Shown: positions 24,096 through 32,328 of the stretch, piece after piece
Position numbering within the stretch: the stretch's first letter is position 1
How the letters are laid out: every line of letters starts with the position of its first letter
Assembly: GCA_017301975.1 (NCBI GenBank)
Contig: JAFLEI010000027.1
Coordinates: 18,635 to 82,634, forward strand
Origin: Verrucomicrobiota bacterium
GTDB taxonomy: Bacteria > Verrucomicrobiota > Verrucomicrobiia > Verrucomicrobiales > Verrucomicrobiaceae
DNA: 64,000 nt
Direction: 5' to 3'
Notes under the pieces: generated by a model
Databases searched by the model: none
What the model was told of the DNA's origin: nothing
What the model saw: only the letters and a program-made list of their open reading frames with translations
Translations under genes and position numbers: made by a program

Positions 24096-26625
24096 CACCC
24101 TACCCATCTTCGAACTCCGCCAGACCTTCACCGCCGCCCTGCTTGATCCGGCGCTGCCGAATCTGCTGATCAAAGCGCCCACGGGTTCCGGCAAGTCCAC
24201 GCAGATCCCGCAGTTCGTGCTGGACTCCGGGTTCCTCGCTGAGGGCAACCGCTGCATTGTCCTGCAGCCACGCCGCATCGCCGCACGCATGCTGGCCCAG
24301 CGCGTCGCGCGCGAGCGCAGCGCACGCCTCGGCGGCGAAGTGGGCTATCAGGTGCGGTTTGAAAATATCACCAGCAAGGAGACGCGGCTGAGCTACGTGA
24401 CGGAGGGCGTGATGCTGCGCATGATGCTCGAAGATTCCGCGCTGGAGCGCGTGGGCTGCATCTGCATCGATGAATTCCATGAGCGGCATCTCGATGGCGA
24501 TCTCGTACTCGCCTTTGCGCGGCAGCTTCAGCGCACGCGGCGGCCGGATTTGAAGATCATCGTCATGTCCGCCACGCTGGTGCCCGGTCCTCTGGTGGAT
24601 TTCATGCAGCCGTCGAAGCTGCTCGAATCCGAAGGCCGCACCTTTCCCGTAGAGGTGCGGTATCAGGCACCGCTGCAGCTCAAGACCGGCTACCCGGAGC
24701 CGATCTGGGATCAGGCGGCACGGGCGTGTGAAGACCTCGCGCTTTCGCCGGGATTCAGTGGCGACATGCTTGTCTTCATGCCCGGCGGTCATGAAATTCG
24801 CAAGACCATCGCGGCGATTCAGGGCCGCAGCTTTGCCCGTGGCCGCCGTGTGGTGCCGCTGCATGGCGAACTGACACCGCAGGATCAGGACGCCGCCGTT
24901 ACGCCCGGCGAGCAGCCGAAGATCATCGTCAGTACCAACGTAGCGGAAACCTCCCTCACCATCGAAGGCGTGCGCGCCGTGGTGGATGGCGGGCTGGCGC
25001 GAACGGCCTCGTATGATCCGCGCCGTGGCATCAATACGCTCACAGTGCAGAAAATCAGCCGCGCCTCGGCGGAGCAGCGCGCCGGACGCGCAGGCCGTCT
25101 CGGCCCCGGCATCGCCGTGCGTCTGTGGACGCAGCGCGAACACCTGCTGCGCCCGGAAAGCGAACTGCCCGAAGTGCAGCGTCTTGATCTCAGCGAAGCC
25201 CTGCTCGCACTGCGGGTGCTTTCGCGGGAGCCGTTTGATTGGTTTGAAGCACCCACGCCTGCTTCGCAATCGCGTGCGGAAAATCTGCTGCATGATCTTG
25301 GCGCAATTGATCACGAGGGGCACATCACCACGCTGGGCCGGCAGATGAGCCGGTTTCCGCTGCACCCACGCTTTGCACGCATGCTGCTCGCCGCCGCGCA
25401 GTTTGGTTGCCTGCGCGAGGCCACGCTCTGCGCCGCCGCTTCACAGGGACGCGACATCTTGCTGGTGGGCAAGAACAACGCCTCGCATAAAAACGAAGAC
25501 CTCTGGGAGCACGACGACGTGACAGAGTTTCAGGCCATCCTGCGTGCCTTTGCCCGCGCCGAGGCCATGAACTTCAACCCCGATGAATGCGCGCGCTACG
25601 GCGTTCACGCCAATGCCTCACGTGAAGCAGCACGCAGCGCCGATCAATTCCTCCAGCTCGCCAAGCGCTCCGGCCTGCCCATCAATGACGAAGTGGCTGA
25701 TCCCACCGCGCTGGCGAAGATGCTGCTCGCCGCCTTCAGCGACCACCTTGGGGTCGAGACCAGCACAGGCAGCCGCATCTACCGGCTCGCGGGTGGTTAC
25801 AGCGGGCACCTTGGCAAAGACGCGCATATCCGCCCGCCACGTTTGATCGTCGCCTCCGAGATCGTCGAGGTGCAGGGCAAGGCGCTCACCGTGCAGCTCA
25901 ACAACTGCACGCGCATTGAAGAGGAATGGCTGCGCGAACTTTTCCCCGAGGACTTCACCACCGCCTCCCGCGCCGCCTACGACACCGTGAACCGCCGCGT
26001 GATGAACCTGGAGGAGGTGCGCTTCCGCAGCCTCGTGCTCAGCAGTCGCGAGCGCGGCGAGCCCGACGAATCCACCGCCGCCAGCCTGCTCGCAGCCGAA
26101 GTCATCGCAGGCCGCCTCCAACTCACGAACTGGAACGACAAAGTCGAGCAATGGATCACCCGCGTGAACTGCCTCTCCAAGTGGATGCCCGACCTCGAAA
26201 TCCCTGCCATCGGTGAGGAGGACCGCCATCTGATTATTGAGCAAGTCTGCACCGGCTGCATTGCCTACCGCCAGCTCAAAGACAAAGACATCTTCCCCGC
26301 CCTGCACCAGTGGCTCAGCCACGCGCAGCGCGACATGCTCGACAAATACGCCCCCGAACGCTACCCCCTCAAAAACGGCAAAACCGCCCGCATCGTCTAT
26401 GACGAAAAGCAGCCGCCGAGTGTGAGCGCCGTGCTGCAGCACATGTACGATGTGAACGAAAACCCCAAGGTGGCCGCAGGTCGCATAAGCGTGACCGTGC
26501 ACCTGCTCTCACCCGCCCAGAGACCGATTCAGACGACGGGAGACATTGGGCGGTTCTGGAGAGAAGGATACCCGGCGGTGAAAGCGCAGCTCAGAGGGAG
26601 ATATCCGAAGCATGAGTGGCGGTGA
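24082..26625 (+). CDS. hrpB: ATP-dependent helicase HrpB
   Basis: A DEAH/RHA-type helicase of 847 residues. Motif I is APTGSGKSTQ, motif II is the variant DEFH (CICIDEFHERHLDGDL), motif III is MSATL, and the RecA2 motifs STNVAETSLTIEGV and QRAGRAGR follow. A ratchet-type HA2 domain comes next, and the HrpB-specific C-terminus is clear: HLLSPAQRPIQTTGDIGRF and RGRYPKHEW. The start ATG at 24082 (or 24070) lies inside the antitoxin gene, so translation is probably coupled to it. The biological role of HrpB is poorly known. Confidence 0.93.
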   Translation: MPAPDTLPIFELRQTFTAALLDPALPNLLIKAPTGSGKSTQIPQFVLDSGFLAEGNRCIVLQPRRIAARMLAQRVARERSARLGGEVGYQVRFENITSKETRLSYVTEGVMLRMMLEDSALERVGCICIDEFHERHLDGDLVLAFARQLQRTRRPDLKIIVMSATLVPGPLVDFMQPSKLLESEGRTFPVEVRYQAPLQLKTGYPEPIWDQAARACEDLALSPGFSGDMLVFMPGGHEIRKTIAAIQGRSFARGRRVVPLHGELTPQDQDAAVTPGEQPKIIVSTNVAETSLTIEGVRAVVDGGLARTASYDPRRGINTLTVQKISRASAEQRAGRAGRLGPGIAVRLWTQREHLLRPESELPEVQRLDLSEALLALRVLSREPFDWFEAPTPASQSRAENLLHDLGAIDHEGHITTLGRQMSRFPLHPRFARMLLAAAQFGCLREATLCAAASQGRDILLVGKNNASHKNEDLWEHDDVTEFQAILRAFARAEAMNFNPDECARYGVHANASREAARSADQFLQLAKRSGLPINDEVADPTALAKMLLAAFSDHLGVETSTGSRIYRLAGGYSGHLGKDAHIRPPRLIVASEIVEVQGKALTVQLNNCTRIEEEWLRELFPEDFTTASRAAYDTVNRRVMNLEEVRFRSLVLSSRERGEPDESTAASLLAAEVIAGRLQLTNWNDKVEQWITRVNCLSKWMPDLEIPAIGEEDRHLIIEQVCTGCIAYRQLKDKDIFPALHQWLSHAQRDMLDKYAPERYPLKNGKTARIVYDEKQPPSVSAVLQHMYDVNENPKVAAGRISVTVHLLSPAQRPIQTTGDIGRFWREGYPAVKAQLRGRYPKHEWR

Positions 26626-26634
26626 AACACCCTA

Positions 26635-26663
26635 TTGACATCAATTTGATGGAGGAAGATAAT
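26635..26663 (+). promoter_or_regulatory. Sigma-70 promoter with central palindrome for PIN module 2
   Basis: TTGACA (26635-26640), 17-bp spacer, GATAAT (26658-26663). The ATG at 26671 is 8 nt after the -10, so the transcript would be nearly or fully leaderless. Between the hexamers CATCAA-T-TTGATG (26639-26651) is a perfect 6-bp dyad, a plausible operator for the ribbon-helix-helix antitoxin. Confidence 0.7.
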
Positions 26664-26670
26664 TGCAGGC

Positions 26671-26928
26671 ATGACCAAAACTCAGATTCAGGTTCCAGAG
26701 GAATTGTTCCAGGAGTTGCGTAGCTTCGCCAAGCAGCGCGAGTGGTCGCTGGCAGAAACCTTTCGCCGTGGCGCCGAACTCCTGCTCCAAGTCTATCCTG
26801 AGCCACCAGCGGAAGAAACAACAACTGCCTGGACACCTCCGACTTCCGGCAAAGTCGGCTGGAAAGGCCTGAGTGCCGCTCAGCTTCGCGACGCCGCTTT
26901 TGCAGACGCTGATCCACGTCTTGGTTGA
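26671..26928 (+). CDS. Ribbon-helix-helix antitoxin, module 2
   Basis: An 85-residue antitoxin. The beginning (TQIQVPEELFQELRSFAKQ, then WSLAETFRRGAELLL) is a ribbon-helix-helix DNA-binding fold. The C-terminal half, with WTPPTSGKVGWKGLSAAQLR, should wrap the toxin. Its stop (26926-26928) overlaps the possible TTG start of the toxin. A dyad in its promoter fits autoregulation. Confidence 0.83.
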   Translation: MTKTQIQVPEELFQELRSFAKQREWSLAETFRRGAELLLQVYPEPPAEETTTAWTPPTSGKVGWKGLSAAQLRDAAFADADPRLG

Positions 26929-26945
26929 ATCTTCCAGCGCTGTTT

Positions 26946-27404
26946 ATGGTTTCGATCGACACCAATCTCCTCCTCTATGCCTACAGCGAGGCGGCCCCGG
27001 AACATGAAGAAGCCTTCGCCTTCATCACCTCCCTGTCAGGCAGCGAAAGCGTGGCCCTGAGTGAATTCGTCCTCACGGAACTTTATCTCCTGCTGCGAAA
27101 TCCCGTGGTGCTAAAAAAGCCCCTCTCCGCACCAGACGCGGCCCAGGTCATTCAGAGCTACCGCCAGCACCCACGCTGGAAAATCCTCGGCTTTCCCCCC
27201 ACCAGCCGCGAGGTCCATACCGAACTCTGGCAGCACGCGGCCACTCCCGGCATCGCACGTCGCCGCATCTACGATACCCGCACAGCCCTTTGTCTGCGAG
27301 CCTTCGGTGTCACACACTTCGCCACTGCAAACGTGAAGGACTTCGTGGGATTTGGATTTTCAAAAGTATGGAATCCACTGCCCTCCAAAGGCGGTCGAAA
27401 TTGA
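26946..27404 (+). CDS. PIN-domain toxin (VapC-like), module 2
   Basis: A 152-residue PIN ribonuclease. Conserved acids: VSIDTNLLLYAYSE, LSEFVLTELYLLL, and IYDTRTALCLRAFGVTHFAT. The frame also allows a TTG start at 26925 overlapping the antitoxin stop (159 residues); the ATG at 26946 matches the typical start position just ahead of the first Asp. It converges on the transpeptidase gene, whose stop lies 5 bp beyond. Confidence 0.85.
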   Translation: MVSIDTNLLLYAYSEAAPEHEEAFAFITSLSGSESVALSEFVLTELYLLLRNPVVLKKPLSAPDAAQVIQSYRQHPRWKILGFPPTSREVHTELWQHAATPGIARRRIYDTRTALCLRAFGVTHFATANVKDFVGFGFSKVWNPLPSKGGRN

Positions 27405-27409
27405 TACGC

Positions 27410-28486
27410 TTACGGTACAATCAAAACCCGCGTGCCTTTGCTCACCTGATCATGCAGCAGGATCAGGTCTGCCTTGCGGAGGCTGAGGCAGCCCCAGGTG
27501 AGGTGGTGATGGCCGTCGGGCCAGTCGCTGATCCAGCCATGGATGCCGATACCACCACCCATTGAGGTGTCCGTAGGAGCTAATGAGCCATGCAGCTCTG
27601 CCGCAACAATGCGATCATGCTCCTTCTTGGTGATGCGGTTTTCAATCAAAGCGGTCCGGGCATCATAAGCATTGGGGTAGTTCAGTCGCAGCCAAACGGC
27701 CCCGAGGTAAGCACCGTACTCGCCATCAAAAGGGCCCCTGGCCTTCTGGGTGATGCGGTATTCACCCACGGGCGTGCGGTTGTCGCCATCGGTCGTCTTT
27801 CGCTTTCTGCCGTCCTGGCCTAGAGCCATGGGCAGAGTGTGTTTCACCCGCCCTTTCTCGCACACATGGAGCTGGTAGGAATGCTTGACCGCAATAACCA
27901 CTCGGTTCTCTTTTGCCGGCACCAGCAGGCGTCTGTGACTGTGAATGAACTTGGAAAGACTCATCGGCCATGTGGCAGCTTCGGCGTAAAGCAGATGACG
28001 CAGTGAGATGGTGAGCTGCGACTGCGCGCCATTCAGGCTGGGTGCGATTAGGGCGATCTTCTGCCGGCGCTTCACGGTGTCGCCTGGCTTGAGATCGCAA
28101 GCATGAATGCCTGCATAACCGGTCAGCACGTGCTGGGGCTGTCCGTTCTCGATAAACCGATGCTCCAGCCAGACCTCGCCGTCTTTCACCTCGGTCACAG
28201 TGCCGGCGGCCATGGTGTGCACGGGTTGATTGACTTCCGTGTCATCACCACCGCTGCCATTCCAGATTTCCCGCGCCTCCAAAGCGAGTGCATCCACGAC
28301 AGTCTCGGTCACTTTCCAGCTCTTGTACCGACGTTTGGTCGATGGATGAATGTAACCCGCAGTGCCATCTGCCCCACCCACGGGAAAATCAAACCCCTCG
28401 GCGAGATCAGGCGCCAGAAGCGGACCGAGATCCTGAGCGGAAAGCGCACAGGTGCAGAGGAGCCACAGTAGAATGCGCAGTTTCAT
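27410..28486 (-). CDS. Exported L,D-transpeptidase (YkuD) with M23-like N-terminal region
   Basis: A 358-residue exported protein (signal MKLRILLWLLCTCALSAQD). Residues 30-170 look like a degenerate LytM/M23 peptidase fold: FDFPVGGADGTAGYI, then VHTMAAGTVTEVKDGEVWLEH and LKPGDTVKRRQKIALI, without an obvious zinc-site set. Residues 190-358 are a YkuD catalytic domain with IGIHGW, HHLTWGCLSL (the active Cys in the H-G-S/T-x-G-C context). L,D-transpeptidases form 3-3 cross-links in peptidoglycan or attach proteins to it. It lies 39 nt downstream of the PQQ-type gene on the same strand. Confidence 0.85.
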   Translation of the reverse strand: MKLRILLWLLCTCALSAQDLGPLLAPDLAEGFDFPVGGADGTAGYIHPSTKRRYKSWKVTETVVDALALEAREIWNGSGGDDTEVNQPVHTMAAGTVTEVKDGEVWLEHRFIENGQPQHVLTGYAGIHACDLKPGDTVKRRQKIALIAPSLNGAQSQLTISLRHLLYAEAATWPMSLSKFIHSHRRLLVPAKENRVVIAVKHSYQLHVCEKGRVKHTLPMALGQDGRKRKTTDGDNRTPVGEYRITQKARGPFDGEYGAYLGAVWLRLNYPNAYDARTALIENRITKKEHDRIVAAELHGSLAPTDTSMGGGIGIHGWISDWPDGHHHLTWGCLSLRKADLILLHDQVSKGTRVLIVP

Positions 28487-28525
28487 TCACGAGTTCATGA
28501 CGACACCCGTGAATTATGAGGTGCC

Positions 28526-29903
28526 TCACTCCCCGATGCAATACAGCGTCTTCGCAGACCGCAGAAACAGCTGCCCGTTGCTGATGGCAGGAGTGGCGCT
28601 GTGGTCGGAGGCGTCTCCTTCGATTTTGTTGCGGGAGATGAGTTCAAACTTGGGGCCGAGCTTGACGACGAGCACCTCGCCGCGGCGGCCCACGTGGAAG
28701 AGATGACCGTTGGCGACGACTGGGGAGGCGTAGTCTCCGCCGCCCATTCCACCACCGCCGCGACGTCCGCTGCCACCTCCTCCGCCAAAGCCCTGACCAC
28801 CACCACCACCACCACCACCACCACCGCCGCCGGGTGCATTGGCGGCAGCCGTGCCGCCTTCGATGCGTTCGCTGTAAATCTCCACGCCTGTTTTCGCATC
28901 GCGGCAGTTGGCGATGGAGCCGCTGATCCAGTAGAGGCGGTCTTCCCAGAGGATGGGCGTGGCGATGCGGGAACCGTTGGAGCCGGTCCAGAGAGTATGG
29001 GTGGCGCTCACGTCTCCTTTGCCACCGGCTTTGATGGCCACGGAGCCGCCGCCGCGTTCGCTCATGGCATAGACGACCTGGCCGTCGGTCACGAGGCTGT
29101 TGCATACGGAGTCGCTTTGCAAGCCGGTGGCGTACCAGCGCAGCTTGCCGGTGGCAGGATTGAAGCCCCAGACTTCTCCGGGCACGGCGATGTCGAGTTC
29201 ATCGCCATTGGCCCCCTTGGCAATGACAGGCGTGCCCCAGGTGCCGGCAAATCCTTCGGAGGGGGCCTTCCAAAGCTGCTTGCCGGTGTTTTTGTCAAAG
29301 CCATACAGGGCCTGGCTTTCGACGAGCGCAGGGACGACGAGCACCTCTCCATGCAGGATGGGGCTGGACGCGCTGCCCCCCACGGCGGTCGTCCCAGTCG
29401 CCCACATCGGCCTGCCAGAGGGCTTTGCCTTCGAGATCGAAAGCATGCACGCCGGACTTGCCGAAGAAGGCGAAGACGCTCTTGCCATCCGAGACAGGCG
29501 TGTGGCTGGCGTAGCCATTCTGGGCAAACATGCCGCCGTAGGGCTCTTCAGGCTGCTTGGCGGGCACCGATTTGTCCCAGAGGATCTTGCCCGTGGCGCG
29601 GTCCACGCAGACGAGATGGCGTTTCAAAGCGGTGATGTCTCCCGCCGACTGCGGGCCATCGGTGGCGTAGCCGCTCCAGCAGGTGACGAAGATGCGGTCT
29701 CCCACGACGATGGGACTGGAGGAGCCGGGACCGGGGAGAGCGGTCTTCCACTTGAGGTTTTTCGTGGCGCTCCATTCCACCGGCACGGGCTTGTCATCCG
29801 GCGCGATGCCGCTGCCATTGGGACCGCGAAAACGCAGCCAGTCGGCGGCGTTGGCCGTGAGAGTGGATGAAAGCAGAACCAGCAGAGAAAGGCGCGTGAT
29901 CAT
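28526..29903 (-). pseudogene. PQQ-type beta-propeller protein, frameshifted
   Basis: Two overlapping frames together form one exported propeller of about 459 residues. The 5' part (29903 to about 29395) has a signal peptide (MITRLSLLVLLSSTLTANAA), WLRFRGPNGSG and PQQ-like repeats such as VCVDRATGKILWDKS. The 3' part continues as AVGGSASSPILHGEVLVVP and YGFDKNTGKQLWKAP. The frames cross at about 29390-29402: one extra base in the minus-strand GGGCGACTGGG would be enough, since removing it restores VGTGTTAVGGSASSP, close to the family pattern. A sequencing error is possible. A glycine-rich stretch interrupts a later blade (28775-28855). Confidence 0.75.
28796..28825. repeat. (ACC)10 microsatellite encoding polyglycine
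   Basis: Ten perfect ACC units; on the minus strand they encode Gly in the propeller gene, where they form the core of a Gly-rich loop of about 32 residues. Such runs are prone to length change in steps of three. Confidence 0.9.
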
Positions 29904-29974
29904 GAGCGCATGCAACCCGGCGATGCGGGGGCAGTTGCGCAGCGAATGCGGATCGCCTTCGGATGGAGGCGGGC

Positions 29975-30907
29975 TCAGACGGTCGTCTGCTTGATGGCAA
30001 GCTCCCGGGCCTGCTCCACCCAGCGCTCGCGCTTGATGCGCTCCTTGAAGGCGAGGCGTGAGGAGAACACTTTGACGTGGTCGTGATCCCAGGCGGCGAT
30101 CTGCTCGTAGGTGTAGATGCCGAGATTCTGGAGGCGCTGCTCCAGCACCGGCGAAATGCCTTCGATCACCGTGAGGTCGTCCACCTTTTCAGGACGGGTC
30201 CTGTAGATGAAGCCGAGCTTGGGATCAAGCACGGAATCGCGCGAGGTTTCGGGATTGGGCGCGGGCCTGGCAACTTGGGATTCGAAGTCAGGCAGGGCGG
30301 GCAGCAGGAGTTCGGTCAGGGCAGGAAGGGTGTCGGCGGGAGCCTGTCCCTCGGACGCGGGTGGTGCATCCGCAGCGGACTCTGGAGCATCTTTGGCATG
30401 CAGTGAGGCATCCGGAGCAGAAGAAGGCAGCTCTTCGGCGGAAGGTGTGGTGCTGGTCGCGGCGGGTTCGGTGGTCGTCTCCGGCGCGACTGCGGGCGCT
30501 GATTCCTGCGGCTGTTCCTTCTCTGGAGAAGCGGCCTGGGCGGGAGGCGTCGTCACAGGAATGTCCTGCGTGGTGAGGGTTTCCGCGGTGATGGCGGGCG
30601 TGGCCCTCGCGGCAGAGCTGCCCTCTTTTTTGGGCATCTGGATGGTCTCGGTGGCCATCGGGATGGCATGCCCGGAGAGGATGGCCTGATCCCCCACCTT
30701 GCGTTTCAGGCTGGCGATTTCATCCTTCATCGAGGAAGCCTCTCCCAGCAGAAGACGTGTCTGGCGTTTGTAGCGGCCCCAGATGGCATAGCCAAAGAGG
30801 AGACCGATGACGAAGAAGATGAACCCCAGCACGCAGACAAAGGCACCGCTGTGCATGAGCATGTAAAACAGCGGCTCGTTGGAAAGGGATTCGAAGTCTA
30901 ATTTCAT
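29975..30907 (-). CDS. Membrane-anchored coiled-coil protein with C-terminal helix-hairpin-helix domain
   Basis: A 310-residue protein. Residues 18-42 form one membrane helix (SGAFVCVLGFIFFVIGLLFG), followed by a short coiled coil (ASSMKDEIASLKRKVGDQ) and a long Pro/Ala/Glu/Thr-rich linker. The last 65 residues contain DLTVIEGISPVLEQRLQNLG, YTYEQIAAW and RERWVEQARELA, a helix-hairpin-helix domain also found in other bacterial envelope and ribosome-associated proteins. It is 5 nt downstream of the BON/OmpA gene and presumably works with it. Function unknown. Confidence 0.72.
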   Translation of the reverse strand: MKLDFESLSNEPLFYMLMHSGAFVCVLGFIFFVIGLLFGYAIWGRYKRQTRLLLGEASSMKDEIASLKRKVGDQAILSGHAIPMATETIQMPKKEGSSAARATPAITAETLTTQDIPVTTPPAQAASPEKEQPQESAPAVAPETTTEPAATSTTPSAEELPSSAPDASLHAKDAPESAADAPPASEGQAPADTLPALTELLLPALPDFESQVARPAPNPETSRDSVLDPKLGFIYRTRPEKVDDLTVIEGISPVLEQRLQNLGIYTYEQIAAWDHDHVKVFSSRLAFKERIKRERWVEQARELAIKQTTV

Positions 30908-30912
30908 GATGG

Positions 30913-32187
30913 CTATTTGATGAGAAGCTCAACACTGCGCGGACTGGCAGGAGCGGCGGGCGAACCCGCAGGCACGGCGTCAAACACCACGGCCTGAATG
31001 TCAGCGGTGGGCGCCCCCTGCTCAACGAGAAAGGACATCACGGCATTGGCACGGGCTTTGCCGAGGTCTTTTTCCACTTTCGCGGAGCCGGCAGGATCAG
31101 GATGAGCACCGATGACCAGCCCCAGGTGCTGCCCGGCGGAGAGCAATGCGGGAGCCAGGGTGGCGAGCTTCGTCTGCTCCTCCGGCGATATTTGCGCGGA
31201 GCCCACAGCAAAGACGATCGTGCAACCGCGCAGGATTTCGCGAAGTGACTCAAGAGTGGCGGGGGGCAGCTCGGACTGAATCTGATAGCCGGGAAAATGA
31301 TAGATGGATGGCATCAGCGTGAACTGCGCATCCACCTTGGCAGCGCCAGTGACGGGCCGCAGCAGGGCCAGCCACATACTTTCCAGGTGCCGCGTGGCCA
31401 TCCCTGTGAGGTGCGGGATGCCATCACTCTGGATGTCGAAGGCGCGAGGCGGCGGAAGGCTGAAAAAACTTTTCACGAAGGCGGCAAGCAGGGACGGTTT
31501 GGCAAAGGCGGCGGGCAGTACGTGCGGGCTGGCCTTCAGCGCCGTGGGGTCCACCTCCCGCGCCCCGGCCACTTCCGCCAATGTGTCCACCAGCTCTTCC
31601 TTCAAGGCGGCGTCTGGGAGCAGGCCGCTGAGGACGATGGCATCTCCTTGGGAATGAATGTGCAGTTCAGCGGGCACGCGCAGGGTTTCGATGATTGGCT
31701 TGAGCAGCGGGCTGGAGGCGGTGAAAGGCGGCTTCTGGCCCTCCGGCCAGCGAACCTCGGGGGCGGTATGCAGATCATCGATGTTGATGACGAGATCGGG
31801 ACGCAGTTCAGCGAGCAGGTGCTGCACTTTGCTGGTTTCATCCCCGGTGGGAAGCCAGCCGCTGAGGCGGAGGGTGTTCTGGTCCAGCCGGGCCTGGAGG
31901 CTGGCCGGCACGTGAATGCGCTCCGAGCCGGGTCGCAAACGCAGCGGCGGGAGGGTGCGAAGTGCCGCCAGCGCCTGCTGCCGTGCAGGCGGGTCCGGAG
32001 CCTCTCCGCTGACATCCAGGTCAAAGAAGCGCACGTCCACCACGGGATCGCGCACGCCGGCGGCCTTCAGGCGGGTCATGGCCTCCTGAGCAAGCGCAGG
32101 AAGATTGTCACGGCAAAACAGCCATGCATGCACCCCCGTGGCCACGGGCAGGAGGATCAGCATGAAAAGGAGGAGGCTGAGGCGCAT
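30913..32187 (-). CDS. Envelope protein with BON-like repeats and C-terminal OmpA domain
   Basis: A 424-residue exported or anchored protein (hydrophobic start MRLSLLLFMLILLPVATGVH). Residues 60-230 hold two or more BON-like segments (LDQNTLRLSGWLPTGDETSK; AELHIHSQGDAIVLSGLLPD). Residues 310-424 form an OmpA-like peptidoglycan-binding domain: IVFAVGSAQISPEEQTKLAT, then LVIGAHPDPAGSAKVEKDLG and KARANAVMSFL. It starts a probable minus-strand operon of four genes (30913-32187, 29975-30907, 28526-29903, 27410-28486). Confidence 0.78.
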   Translation of the reverse strand: MRLSLLLFMLILLPVATGVHAWLFCRDNLPALAQEAMTRLKAAGVRDPVVDVRFFDLDVSGEAPDPPARQQALAALRTLPPLRLRPGSERIHVPASLQARLDQNTLRLSGWLPTGDETSKVQHLLAELRPDLVINIDDLHTAPEVRWPEGQKPPFTASSPLLKPIIETLRVPAELHIHSQGDAIVLSGLLPDAALKEELVDTLAEVAGAREVDPTALKASPHVLPAAFAKPSLLAAFVKSFFSLPPPRAFDIQSDGIPHLTGMATRHLESMWLALLRPVTGAAKVDAQFTLMPSIYHFPGYQIQSELPPATLESLREILRGCTIVFAVGSAQISPEEQTKLATLAPALLSAGQHLGLVIGAHPDPAGSAKVEKDLGKARANAVMSFLVEQGAPTADIQAVVFDAVPAGSPAAPASPRSVELLIK

Positions 32188-32209
32188 GAAAGAGTGTGCG
32201 GAGTGGCAA

Positions 32210-32237
32210 TTGACACCGAGGAGGGGGAACCGATAAT
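32210..32237 (+). promoter_or_regulatory. Probable sigma-70 promoter of the sugar kinase gene
   Basis: TTGACA (32210-32215), 16-bp spacer and GATAAT (32232-32237), pointing at the kinase ATG 92 nt downstream. It lies in the 141-bp gap between divergent genes. No Rho-type hairpin or known riboswitch was recognised in the leader. Confidence 0.5.
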
Positions 32238-32328
32238 CCGCGTCCCCGCTGACAGCCGTACCGTTAAAGTTCGCCGCCTGCGAGGCAAGGAATAACTGTT
32301 ACACCTTATCTAACCAAAATATACGCCC

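Noticed and set aside
28796..28825. (ACC)n run considered as a CRISPR-like or regulatory repeat
   Set aside because: Perfect trinucleotide microsatellite in frame with a polyglycine loop; no spacers.
28601..29870. Plus-strand frames across the PQQ gene
   Set aside because: Antisense shadows of the frameshifted propeller gene, containing the Thr-rich translation of the ACC run.
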